Source: Pseudomonadota bacterium (GTDB taxonomy: Bacteria > Pseudomonadota > Alphaproteobacteria > Rhizobiales > Rhizobiaceae). Taken from it: a stretch of DNA of 7,484 nt. The stretch spans positions 1 through 7,484 of the forward strand of contig JAEYTV010000140.1 of NCBI GenBank assembly GCA_023433855.1, written 5' to 3'. The translations under genes and the position numbers were made by a program. Every line of letters begins with the position of its first letter. Position 1 is the first letter of the stretch. Positions 1 to 6,428 of this stretch are shown one piece after another. The notes beneath the pieces are model-generated. The model was not told the DNA's origin. It did no database searches and saw only the letters and a list, made by a program, of their open reading frames with translations.

Positions 1-1
1 C

Positions 2-475
2 GCGGAACTGATGCTGCGGGGCATCAAGCTTCTGGGTGGCGAAAGCCACACGGACGTGACGCTTGTGTTGGGTCACGAGGTGCCACACACCAATTCGACT
101 GAGATTATTCGCAATGTCGTGTTCGACCGTGCAAGCGGTGTCTTCCAGGGCATGATCCGGGTTGCTCCGGATGCCCAGAAGACCGATGCGAAGATGTCGT
201 GCAATACACTGCTTTTGTCGGATGAAGGAGACTTCTCCGCAAAGCCGGAATTGGAGATCTTCGCTGACGACGTGATCTGCGGTCACGGCGCCACCGTTGC
301 CGATATCGACAAAAACCATCTCTTCTACATGATGGCCCGCGGAATTCCCGAAAGGCAGGCTCGGGCCATACTCGTCAACGCGTTCGTCGCCGAGATCGTC
401 GAAGAATTGGAGGACGAAAAACTGGTTGAGGCGCTGGAGAGCGTCATCTCGGAATGGCTTGAGAAGCACGCCTGA
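2..475 (+). CDS. sufD: Fe-S cluster assembly protein SufD, C-terminal part
   Basis: This is the last 157 residues of SufD; the reading frame is open to the left edge, so the N-terminal half lies outside the window. SufD partners SufB and the ATPase SufC in the cytosolic SufBCD scaffold on which Fe-S clusters are built. The visible part carries the hallmark end of the SufB/SufD beta-helix core: a DAQKTDA stretch, then KPELEIFADDV followed by CGHGAT (His codon at 284-286). From memory, this His matches the SufB-SufD interface histidine (His360 in E. coli). The C-terminal helical segment follows, with FYMMARGIP and an acidic EIVEELEDEK run. SufD rather than SufB is favoured by the CGHGAT context and by the position directly before sufS. 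The stop is 16 bp before the sufS start, so the two are probably co-transcribed. Confidence 0.95.
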   Translation, partial: AELMLRGIKLLGGESHTDVTLVLGHEVPHTNSTEIIRNVVFDRASGVFQGMIRVAPDAQKTDAKMSCNTLLLSDEGDFSAKPELEIFADDVICGHGATVADIDKNHLFYMMARGIPERQARAILVNAFVAEIVEELEDEKLVEALESVISEWLEKHA

Positions 476-491
476 TCTAAAGGGGCCTCAA

Positions 492-1733
492 ATGGACCAG
501 CGAACATCGGCTACGGCTTACGACGTCGAGGCTATCCGGCGGGATTTTCCGATCCTGTCCACAATGGTGCATGGAAGACCGCTGGTCTATCTGGACAATG
601 GGGCCTCGGCACAGAAGCCCCAGGTCGTGATCGATGCGATCAGCCGCGCCTATTCGAGTGAATATGGCAACGTTCACCGCGGTTTGCACTACTTGTCCAA
701 CACCGCTACCGAGGCCTATGAGGCTTCGCGCGAGAAAGTACGGCGGTTCCTTAATGCCGCTTCGGTCGATGAAATCGTGTTCACCAAGAACTCTACCGAA
801 GCGATCAACACGGTCGCCTACGGCTGGGGGATGCCGCAGATCGGCGAGGGGGACGAGATTGTCCTGACGATCATGGAGCATCACTCCAACATCGTTCCAT
901 GGCATTTCATCCGGGAGCGCCAAGGAGCAAAGCTGGTCTGGGTGCCGGTCGATGACGACGGTGCGTTCCATATCGAGGATTTCGAGAAGTCACTGACCAG
1001 CAGGACGAAGCTGGTTGCCATTACCCATATGTCGAATGCGCTCGGCACAATCGTGCCGGTCAAGGACGTGTGCCGGATTGCGCACGAGCGTGGCATTCCG
1101 GTCCTGATCGACGGTAGCCAGGGTGCGGTCCACATGCCAGTGGACGTGCGGGACATGGATTGTGACTGGTACGTGATGACCGGCCATAAGCTCTACGGCC
1201 CATCGGGCATCGGAGTCCTTTATGGCAAGGCCGATCGGCTGCGCCAGATGCGTCCTTTTCAGGGCGGAGGGGAAATGATCTTCGAGGTGACGGAAGACAA
1301 CGTCACCTACAACGATCCGCCTCACCGGTTCGAAGCCGGGACACCGCCCATCGTGCAGGCGATCGGGCTGGGATATGCTCTGGACTACATGGAGAAGGTT
1401 GGACGCGCGGCCATCGCTCGCCATGAGGCGGATCTGTCTTGTTACGCGGCCGAGCGCCTTCGATCGATCAACTCGCTGCGCGTCATAGGCAATGCACCCG
1501 GGAAAGGAGGCATCTTCTCCTTCGAGCTTGCAGGTGTTCATGCCCACGACGTTTCGATGGTGATCGATCGCAGAGGTGTGGCCGTGCGTGCCGGAACGCA
1601 CTGCGCGATGCCGCTCTTGAAACGCTTCGGTGTTACCTCCACATGCCGTGCGTCGTTTGGCATGTACAATACGCGTGCCGAGGTGGACGCGCTGGCTGAT
1701 GCGCTGGACTATGCGCGCAATTTCTTTGCCTGA
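492..1733 (+). CDS. sufS: Cysteine desulfurase SufS (class V aminotransferase fold)
   Basis: A 413-residue PLP enzyme that removes sulfur from L-cysteine, giving alanine and an enzyme persulfide for Fe-S cluster building. The length is close to E. coli SufS (406). Visible catalytic elements are MEHHSN with the PLP-stacking His130, TGHKLYGP with the Schiff-base Lys233, and RAGTHCAMP with the persulfide Cys371. All three sit seven residues beyond their E. coli counterparts (His123, Lys226, Cys364). The sequence ends with the usual CRASFGMYNT motif. The active-site loop has Thr where E. coli SufS has the first His of HHC. The frame stays open upstream to an ATG at 426 inside sufD. I chose the ATG at 492 because AGGGG lies just upstream (481-485) and because the protein then begins with the usual SufS N-terminus (IRRDFPIL). 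No SufE or SufU gene is present here. Confidence 0.97.
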   Translation: MDQRTSATAYDVEAIRRDFPILSTMVHGRPLVYLDNGASAQKPQVVIDAISRAYSSEYGNVHRGLHYLSNTATEAYEASREKVRRFLNAASVDEIVFTKNSTEAINTVAYGWGMPQIGEGDEIVLTIMEHHSNIVPWHFIRERQGAKLVWVPVDDDGAFHIEDFEKSLTSRTKLVAITHMSNALGTIVPVKDVCRIAHERGIPVLIDGSQGAVHMPVDVRDMDCDWYVMTGHKLYGPSGIGVLYGKADRLRQMRPFQGGGEMIFEVTEDNVTYNDPPHRFEAGTPPIVQAIGLGYALDYMEKVGRAAIARHEADLSCYAAERLRSINSLRVIGNAPGKGGIFSFELAGVHAHDVSMVIDRRGVAVRAGTHCAMPLLKRFGVTSTCRASFGMYNTRAEVDALADALDYARNFFA

Positions 1734-1746
1734 GGAACCGCTTACC

Positions 1747-2127
1747 ATGGCTGTCGATGATACGATTCCAAAATGGGATGCCCGCGAAGGCATCATCCAA
1801 TCCGCGATACCAGCCGATGAGCTGGCACGCTTGAGCGACGATATCATCGCGGCCCTGAAGTCCGTCTACGATCCGGAGATCCCCGCCGACATCTTCGAGC
1901 TCGGGCTGATCTACAAGATCGATATCGAAGACGACCGTATGGTGAAGATCGTCATGACGCTGACGGCTCCAGGTTGTCCGGTTGCCGGTGAGATGCCGGG
2001 CTGGGTCGAGAATGCGGTCGGCGCAGTGGAAGGCGTCTCGGGCGTCGAGGTCGAGATGACCTTCGATCCGCCATGGACGCCGGAACGCATGTCGGAGGAA
2101 GCGCAGGTGGCCGTGGGCTGGTATTGA
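1747..2127 (+). CDS. sufT: SUF-associated MIP18/DUF59 protein (SufT-like)
   Basis: A 126-residue protein of the MIP18/DUF59 (PaaD-like) family, which is found in SUF operons and helps Fe-S protein maturation or cluster transfer. Its biochemical role is less settled than that of the other Suf proteins. Family signs are YDPEIP (residues 41-46), ELGLIY (51-56), TLTAPGCP with the single Cys77, which is the family's conserved reactive cysteine, and TFDPPW near the end. The N-terminal extension of about 35 residues (KWDAREGI...) is predicted to be helical and variable. The start is the ATG at 1747, with AGGA at 1733-1736 overlapping the sufS stop; upstream in-frame starts would run into sufS. The gap from sufS is 13 bp, so one operon is likely. 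The symbol sufT is used loosely for several DUF59 architectures, so treat it as a family label. Confidence 0.9.
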   Translation: MAVDDTIPKWDAREGIIQSAIPADELARLSDDIIAALKSVYDPEIPADIFELGLIYKIDIEDDRMVKIVMTLTAPGCPVAGEMPGWVENAVGAVEGVSGVEVEMTFDPPWTPERMSEEAQVAVGWY

Positions 2128-2188
2128 TCGGCCTGCTAACCAACACTAGATTAAATCATGAAGCACCGGACCTTGAACCCGGTTGTGG

Positions 2189-2194
2189 AAGGAG
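2189..2194 (+). promoter_or_regulatory. Ribosome binding site that fixes the sufA start
   Basis: AAGGAG lies 9 nt before the ATG at 2204. It supports that start over the TTG at 2183, which lies upstream of this site, and over the in-frame ATG at 2219, which is 24 nt downstream of it. Confidence 0.7.
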
Positions 2195-2203
2195 ATTGGA
2201 TTT

Positions 2204-2593
2204 ATGGGCTTTGCCATCATGACGATAAGCGACGCTGCCGCCGAGCGCGTCAAACAGATCGTCGCCTCGTCCGGACCTGAAGCGAAAGGTGTTCGCGTCG
2301 GCATCAAGAAGGGCGGCTGTGCTGGCATGGAGTACACGATCGATCTTGTTACCGAGCCCAATGCCAAGGACGATCTCATCGAGCACGCCGGCGCGAGTGT
2401 CTGGGTAGACCCTTCCGCCGTGCTCTATCTGCTTGGCACCGAGATGGATTTCGAGGTCACCAAGATGCGTTCCGGCTTCACCTTCATCAACCCGAACCAG
2501 ACATCCGCTTGCGGTTGCGGCGAGTCGGTGGAATTGAAGCCGGTAGATCTGGCCGCGCTTGCAAAACAGCGGGAAGCCGAAGCGCACGTCTGA
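2204..2593 (+). CDS. sufA: A-type Fe-S carrier SufA (HesB/IscA family)
   Basis: A 129-residue A-type carrier that binds a Fe-S cluster or iron through three cysteines and hands clusters to apo-proteins in the cytosol. The ligand pattern is complete: Cys39 in KKGGCAGMEY and Cys103/Cys105 in the C-terminal CGCG motif (102-107 ACGCGE). The fold signature TISDAAAERV near the N-terminus and the FINPNQ segment before CGCG are typical. It is slightly longer than E. coli SufA (122) because of a short tail rich in Ala, Glu and Lys. It sits last in the suf run, 76 bp after the DUF59 gene. That gap is longer than the others in the operon, and I see no convincing separate promoter in it. Assignment to SufA rather than IscA or ErpA rests on operon context. 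Confidence 0.95.
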   Translation: MGFAIMTISDAAAERVKQIVASSGPEAKGVRVGIKKGGCAGMEYTIDLVTEPNAKDDLIEHAGASVWVDPSAVLYLLGTEMDFEVTKMRSGFTFINPNQTSACGCGESVELKPVDLAALAKQREAEAHV

Positions 2594-2598
2594 ATCCC

Positions 2599-2610
2599 CC
2601 CATGCATGGG
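2599..2610. repeat. 12-bp perfect palindrome CCCATGCATGGG between convergent genes
   Basis: A perfect dyad without a spacer, six bases after the sufA stop. With no loop it is a poor RNA hairpin. It could be a protein-binding site or chance. It lies in the 43-bp gap between the convergent sufA and macB-type permease stops. Confidence 0.4.
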
Positions 2611-2621
2611 CCACAACGACT

Positions 2622-2637
2622 GGACCGGTGCCGGTTC
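2622..2637. terminator. Weak hairpin between the suf and efflux operons
   Basis: GGACCG and CGGTTC can pair around a GTGC loop (6 bp, one G-T pair), touching the last base of the permease stop codon. There is no T-run on either side, so it is not a classic intrinsic terminator. It is listed because both convergent operons must end near here and no better hairpin is visible. Confidence 0.2.
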
Positions 2638-3842
2638 TATTCGTGTCGCAGGGCTTCGATCGGATTGAGTTGGGCTGCCCTTCGCGCGGGAAAATAGCCG
2701 AACACCATGCCGATCGCCGCCGAAAAGGCGAAGGCCAGGATGATGATCGTCGGGCTTGCCACGAAAGGTACACCGAGGAAGCCTACCACCGCGTAGGCAA
2801 GCCCAAGCCCGATGATGATGCCGGTTATGCCGCCGAAGATCGACAGCATCACGGCCTCCACGAGGAACTGTGTCAGCACCTGCCGCTCCAGGGCTCCGAT
2901 GGCGAGCCGGATACCGATTTCGCGGGTGCGTTCGGTGACCGAAACCAGCATGATGTTCATGATGCCGATACCGCCGACAAGCAGGCTGACTGCCGCGACC
3001 GCGCCGAGAAGGCCGGTGAGCAGTACCGTCGTACCCGTCATGGCTTCTGCAATCTGCGACATGTCGTTGACGGAAAAGTCGTCGTCCCGGCCGATCGCGA
3101 TGCGGCGGCGCTCGCGCAGCAGGTTTTCCACGTCGGACTGTACCTTGGAGGTAGACACACCGTCCTGAGCCGAGAGGATGATGGAACTGATCGTCTGGGT
3201 GCCGCCGATTCGCCGCTGGTGCAGCTTGAGCGGCATGATCACCGTATCGTCCTGGTCGTCGCCCATGCCGGACTGGCCCTTGACGGCAAGCACACCTACG
3301 ACCGGGCAAGCGACATTGCTGACGCGAATGTTCTGGCCAACTGGATCGACCGCGCCGAACAGTTCCCTTCGCACCGTCTCGCCTATGATGCAGGCTGTCT
3401 GGCTGCCACGCTCTTCGTTAACCAGGAAGTTGCGACCGAGCGCCAGATCCCACTCCTGGGCAACGAGGTAGTCGTTGGTGGTGCCGATGACACTGGAGGA
3501 ATGATTGGCGCCGCCGGCAATCACCGTGGCCGCGCCCCGGTTGAGAGGTGCCACCGCCCGCAAACCGGAAACCTGCTCCTGAATCGCCCGGATGTCGCTG
3601 TCGGTAAAACGTTTCGCTTCGGTGCTCGCCCGCCCCGGTCCCCATTGGCCTGGACGCACGAAAAGTGTGTTTGTGCCCAGCCGGGATAGCTCCGACTGTA
3701 CCCGTGCGGTCGTGCCGTTTCCGATCGTTACCATGGCGATAACTGCCGCAACGCCGATGACGACGCCGAGAACGGTCAGGAAGGAGCGCAGGAGATTGCG
3801 GATGATCGCCCGCCACGCCAGTTTCGCCGTTTCAAGAAACAT
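2637..3842 (-). CDS. macB: MacB-type ABC transporter permease
   Basis: A 401-residue permease of the MacB/FtsX superfamily (type VII ABC mechanotransmission fold), acting in the inner membrane with the ATPase and adaptor encoded upstream. The layout is standard: a short N-terminal amphipathic stretch, TM1 about 19-41, a large periplasmic MacB_PCD domain about 42-265, then TM2 (271-300), TM3 (326-358) and TM4 (362-385). The cytoplasmic coupling segment SVTERTREIGIRLAIGA (301-317) and the C-terminal PARRAAQLNPIEALRHE are diagnostic. In E. coli MacB the ATPase is fused to this unit; here it is separate, as in YknYZ-type systems. The start is the ATG at 3842, preceded by GGGAG at 7 nt; an upstream extension would only read through the ATPase gene in another frame. 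It overlaps the ATPase end by 11 bp, suggesting translational coupling. The substrate cannot be told from sequence. Confidence 0.93.
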   Translation of the reverse strand: MFLETAKLAWRAIIRNLLRSFLTVLGVVIGVAAVIAMVTIGNGTTARVQSELSRLGTNTLFVRPGQWGPGRASTEAKRFTDSDIRAIQEQVSGLRAVAPLNRGAATVIAGGANHSSSVIGTTNDYLVAQEWDLALGRNFLVNEERGSQTACIIGETVRRELFGAVDPVGQNIRVSNVACPVVGVLAVKGQSGMGDDQDDTVIMPLKLHQRRIGGTQTISSIILSAQDGVSTSKVQSDVENLLRERRRIAIGRDDDFSVNDMSQIAEAMTGTTVLLTGLLGAVAAVSLLVGGIGIMNIMLVSVTERTREIGIRLAIGALERQVLTQFLVEAVMLSIFGGITGIIIGLGLAYAVVGFLGVPFVASPTIIILAFAFSAAIGMVFGYFPARRAAQLNPIEALRHE

Positions 3843-4548
3843 GGTCCGGCTCCCTGACCTGGAGCTGGTCTGACGCCAGGTGGCCGTCGACGAAACGCAG
3901 CAGGCGCCTGCCGTAGGCGGCGATGTCCTCCTCATGGGTGACCATGATGACGGTAATGCCGTTGTCGCGGTTGAGCCCTGCAATCAGTTCCATGATCTCG
4001 ATACTGGTTTTCGTATCGAGATTGCCGGTCGGTTCATCGGCGAGCAGCACGGCCGGATCGGTGGCGATGGCACGGGCGATCGCGACACGCTGCTGCTGTC
4101 CGCCGGAAAGTTCCTGTGTCGTATGACCTTCGCGCCCCTTCAATCCGACCTGTTCAAGCGCCATGAGCGCCCGTCGACGCCGCTCCTTTTGGTCCATGCC
4201 ACGATAGACGAGGGGAAGTTCGACATTCTCGACAGCCGATGTGCGGGCAAGCAGGTTGAAGCCCTGGAAGATGAAACCCAGCATGTGACGGCGAAGCAGC
4301 GTCAGTTGCGTGCGGTCAAACCTGCTCGTCGGTATGCCCTGGAACAAGTATTCGCCGGAAGTCGGCACGTCGAGCCCGCCTATGATGTTCATCGCTGTCG
4401 ACTTGCCGGAGCCGGACGGCCCCATGATCGACACGAATTCACCGGCAGATATGGAGAGATCGACGCGGTCGAGCGCGCGGATCGTCGCTTCGCCGCGCCC
4501 GTAATATTTGGAGACCTGTCTGAAGGCTATGAGCGGAGGAAGCGTCAT
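3832..4548 (-). CDS. ABC transporter ATP-binding protein, MacB/LolD type
   Basis: A 238-residue stand-alone nucleotide-binding subunit that powers the adjacent permease. All catalytic motifs are intact: Walker [10 protein letters not shown] (43-51), Q-loop Gln95 in FIFQGFNLL, signature LSGGQQQR (147-154), Walker B VLLADE with Glu172, D-loop NLD (176-178) and the switch His205 in VTHEED. The LSGGQQQR form and the DEPTGNLD sequence are typical of the MacB/LolD/FtsE branch. The start is the ATG at 4548; its GAGGAG ribosome binding site overlaps the adaptor gene's TGA, leaving a 9-bp gap. The last 11 bp overlap the permease start. On sequence alone LolD is possible, but the adaptor and MacB-type permease beside it argue for tripartite efflux rather than lipoprotein release. 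Confidence 0.95.
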   Translation of the reverse strand: MTLPPLIAFRQVSKYYGRGEATIRALDRVDLSISAGEFVSIMGPSGSGKSTAMNIIGGLDVPTSGEYLFQGIPTSRFDRTQLTLLRRHMLGFIFQGFNLLARTSAVENVELPLVYRGMDQKERRRRALMALEQVGLKGREGHTTQELSGGQQQRVAIARAIATDPAVLLADEPTGNLDTKTSIEIMELIAGLNRDNGITVIMVTHEEDIAAYGRRLLRFVDGHLASDQLQVREPDHVS

Positions 4549-4557
4549 GGCGTCTCC

Positions 4558-5835
4558 TCAGTTGGTCCGCGCAACGGCATCCGTCACCAGAAGGTCGCCT
4601 TCCTTGACGTCGCCGGACTTGAGTACGGTAAACTGGCCGTCGGTTGGGCCCGTTTCGACGGGCACCCGCTGGGGCACGCCGTTGCGTAGCACGTAGACCG
4701 CGCGGCCTGAGCTGGTGGCTTCCTCGCTGCGGCGACTGCCAGGATGTCGCGGGGGAGAGAACAGCCGGGTGAGGAAATTGCCACGCGCACGCGCGGTGGC
4801 GGGCGGCGCATAGCGCAAGGCTGCATTCGGCACCAACAGGGCATCGGAAACCGACTCGACCGTGATGTCGGCCGTTGCCGTCATTCCGGGGCGCAGCAGA
4901 AGGTCGGTATTATCGACCGTCAGAATAGCCTTGTAGGTGACCACATTCGAAATCGTTTCCGGTGCAAAGCGGACGGTCTGGATCGTGGCAGGAAACTGCC
5001 GGTCGGGATAGGCATCGACCGAAAACGTTGCCTTCTGCCCCTGCTTGACCTCCCCGACATCCGCTTCATCGACCGCAACCTGAAGTTCCATCCGCTTCAG
5101 GTCGCCGGCAATGGTAAAGAGCACCGGCGCATTGAGCGAAGACGCCACCGTCTGGCCGGGATCGACGTCGCGGGTGAGCACGATGCCGTTGATGGGGGAA
5201 ACGATCTGGAGCTTGGAGAGATTTACCTCCGCAAGCCGCAGGTTTGCCTCGGCAGACAGAACGGCGGCCTCGTTGACGGATGTGGTGGCCAGAGCTGCGT
5301 CATAGGCGTATTTGGCTGCATCGAGCTCCTGCTGGCTGGAGATGCGGTTGTTCACCAGGCCCTTCAGCCGGTCGAGCGTGTTCTTTGCGGACGCCGCTTC
5401 CGCTTCTGCCTTCAGCACGTTGGCGCGCGCGGACGCAAGCTGGGCGCGCGCGCTTTGAACGTCGGCCTCCTGCTTGTTCGTGTCGAGTTCCGCGAGCACT
5501 TCACCCTGCTTGACCGGGCTGTTATAGGTCACGTTGACCTTGCGCACGGTACCGGAAAGTTCGCTGGAAATATCGACCTGGTCGGTCGGCTGGACCGAAC
5601 CCGTAGCAGTGACCACCACCGAAAGGTCACCTCGCTGGGCTGGGGTCGTCGTATAATCGTAACGGGGGGTATTACTGCCGAGGTAGAAGTACCCTCCTGC
5701 TGCGGCGGCGATCAGAACGAGGAAAAACAGCGGCCAGAACACACGCCGTTTCCGACGACGTCCGCCCGAGGTCGCTAGGATGGCGGCGAGATCGGGCTCC
5801 GCATTCCTGGCTGCCGGTTCGGGTGTGTTCTGCAT
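4558..5835 (-). CDS. macA: MacA-like periplasmic adaptor (membrane fusion protein)
   Basis: A 425-residue adaptor that would link the inner-membrane ABC transporter to an outer-membrane channel across the periplasm. In order: a 32-residue cytosolic head ending in a basic cluster (GRRRKRR, 25-31), a membrane anchor about 33-52, the first lipoyl half-motif about 85-118, an Ala-rich alpha-helical hairpin about 118-208, the second lipoyl half (SPINGIVLTRDVDPGQTV, 213-230), a beta-barrel about 245-325, and a membrane-proximal domain to the end. It is longer than E. coli MacA (371). The extra length comes from the N-terminal head and from a basic Pro/Ser/Arg-rich insert at about 344-377. The start is uncertain: the ATG at 5835 has only a distant GAGGA (13 nt), while a GTG at 5880 would add 15 residues. 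It is first in the operon; no TolC gene is adjacent. Confidence 0.92.
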   Translation of the reverse strand: MQNTPEPAARNAEPDLAAILATSGGRRRKRRVFWPLFFLVLIAAAAGGYFYLGSNTPRYDYTTTPAQRGDLSVVVTATGSVQPTDQVDISSELSGTVRKVNVTYNSPVKQGEVLAELDTNKQEADVQSARAQLASARANVLKAEAEAASAKNTLDRLKGLVNNRISSQQELDAAKYAYDAALATTSVNEAAVLSAEANLRLAEVNLSKLQIVSPINGIVLTRDVDPGQTVASSLNAPVLFTIAGDLKRMELQVAVDEADVGEVKQGQKATFSVDAYPDRQFPATIQTVRFAPETISNVVTYKAILTVDNTDLLLRPGMTATADITVESVSDALLVPNAALRYAPPATARARGNFLTRLFSPPRHPGSRRSEEATSSGRAVYVLRNGVPQRVPVETGPTDGQFTVLKSGDVKEGDLLVTDAVARTN

Positions 5836-5910
5836 GTTCAACGTTGCGTCCTCGGTTGGAAGATGGGTGCCGGGCGCCACGGCGTGTTCCCGCCGTCATG
5901 CGGCGCGAGT

Positions 5911-5935
5911 CCGCCGGAACGATGTTCCCAGGCGG
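5911..5935. promoter_or_regulatory. Inverted repeat upstream of the efflux operon
   Basis: CCGCC-GGAAC, a GAT spacer, then GTTCC-CA-GGCGG: two arms of 5+5 bp with a 2-nt bulge. It lies about 76 bp before the adaptor ATG. It could be an operator for a dimeric repressor or a stable hairpin in the 5' leader of the efflux mRNA. Sequence cannot separate these. Confidence 0.35.
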
Positions 5936-5976
5936 CTTTGAGCGGAGTGTTCAATGACATGAAACGCCGTGCGCGC

Positions 5977-5999
5977 CTACTTAAATATCTGTAAGGTAG
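5977..5999. promoter_or_regulatory. AT-rich imperfect dyad, candidate operator or promoter core
   Basis: CTACTTA and TAAGGTAG form 7-bp arms with one extra G, separated by 8 bp (AATATCTG). It is the only AT-rich island in an otherwise GC-rich intergenic region, and lies about midway between the two divergent starts. This fits a shared regulator site or a -10 region, but no -35 partner is clear. Confidence 0.3.
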
Positions 6000-6111
6000 C
6001 GTCATGACCCGGCGTAGCAGCTTGCGGGTTTGAGGAAAGGAAACTTGCTCAAGCGGCTGCATCGTTATTGGACCTCATGCGTTGTGGGGAGGCAGAACAA
6101 GGAGATTTCCC

Positions 6112-6372
6112 ATGGTCGATGCTGCAGAAATCAAGAAACATGCCGAAGTGATCGGTGCTGATGGTGTGCATGTCGGGACGGTGGATGGTGTCGAAGGAAG
6201 CCGCATAAAACTCACGAAGAAGGATAGCGGCGAGGGGAGCCATCGCGACCATCACCACTTTATCCCTCTCGAGCTGGTCGCCGAGATTGAAGGCGATCGT
6301 GTCCGATTGTCGGCCGACGCCGACGTGGCCGTCACCTTCGAAGAGGAGGAAGACGGCAAGCCGGTGCATTGA
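6112..6372 (+). CDS. DUF2171 domain protein (PRC-barrel-like small acidic protein)
   Basis: An 86-residue cytosolic protein recognised as DUF2171 from its pattern: MVDAAEIKKH, IGADGVHVGTVDGVEG, RIKLTKKD, then HHHFIPLELV and DRVRLSADADV. Such proteins form a small beta-barrel-like domain that often marks stress-related or envelope-linked genes in alphaproteobacteria; no biochemical function is established to my knowledge. Features seen here are a His cluster (His44 and His47-49) just before the FIPLELV strand, and an acidic run FEEEED near the C-terminus. The start is the ATG at 6112 with AAGGAG 7 nt upstream; an upstream in-frame ATG at 6082 has no better site. It is a single-gene unit, closed by a strong hairpin 19 bp after its stop. 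Confidence 0.85.
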   Translation: MVDAAEIKKHAEVIGADGVHVGTVDGVEGSRIKLTKKDSGEGSHRDHHHFIPLELVAEIEGDRVRLSADADVAVTFEEEEDGKPVH

Positions 6373-6391
6373 ACCCTACCGCATCAGACAA

Positions 6392-6415
6392 CCGGCGCCT
6401 CCTTCGAGGCGCCGG
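6392..6415. terminator. Strong GC hairpin, probably bidirectional terminator
   Basis: CCGGCGCCT and AGGCGCCGG pair perfectly over 9 bp, extendable to 10 with a CTTC loop. It lies 19 bp after the DUF2171 stop and 13 bp after the end of the leftward small membrane-protein gene. The T-tracts are weak (CTATTA rightward, TTGTCTG leftward), so termination efficiency is uncertain. Confidence 0.65.
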
Positions 6416-6428
6416 CTATTATCCAGTG

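Larger units (their letters stand above)
5836..6111. other. Divergent intergenic region, adaptor operon / DUF2171 gene
   Basis: This 276-bp stretch must hold the promoters of both the efflux operon (leftward) and the DUF2171 gene (rightward). It contains an inverted repeat at 5911-5935 and an AT-rich imperfect dyad at 5977-5999 (separate entries). I found no convincing -35/-10 pair in either direction. A 74-codon leftward open frame (6062 to 5838) crosses it and stops 2 nt before the adaptor ATG. It is Arg-rich and unlike a normal protein, so I do not call it a gene. Confidence 0.6.

Noticed and set aside
426..491. Upstream extension of SufS from the ATG at 426
   Set aside because: It lies inside sufD, has no ribosome binding site, and adds residues not found in SufS proteins. 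The ATG at 492 has AGGGG just upstream.
2161..2185. tRNA T-arm-like sequence on the minus strand (CCGGGTTCAAGGTCC) between the DUF59 gene and sufA
   Set aside because: No anticodon arm, D-arm or acceptor pairing could be found around it, and there is no CCA end. It is part of a weak 5-bp hairpin at most.
2425..3309. Long minus-strand frame of 294 codons overlapping sufA and the permease
   Set aside because: It is an alternate frame of the permease gene, rich in Arg, Pro and Gly, and contradicts the well-recognised proteins on both sides.
2559..3689. Long plus-strand frame of 376 codons opposite the permease
   Set aside because: It is an antisense shadow of the permease with His/Arg/Asp-rich low-quality composition and no recognisable domain.
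4744..5778. Plus-strand frame of 344 codons opposite the adaptor gene
   Set aside because: It is an antisense shadow produced by GC-rich codon usage. Its Arg/Gly-rich composition and lack of any motif argue against a gene.
6039..6066. EcfG-like promoter for the DUF2171 gene (GGAAA ... CGTT)
   Set aside because: The -35 is GGAAA rather than GGAAC and the spacer is 19 bases instead of 16-17. Both deviations together make it unconvincing.
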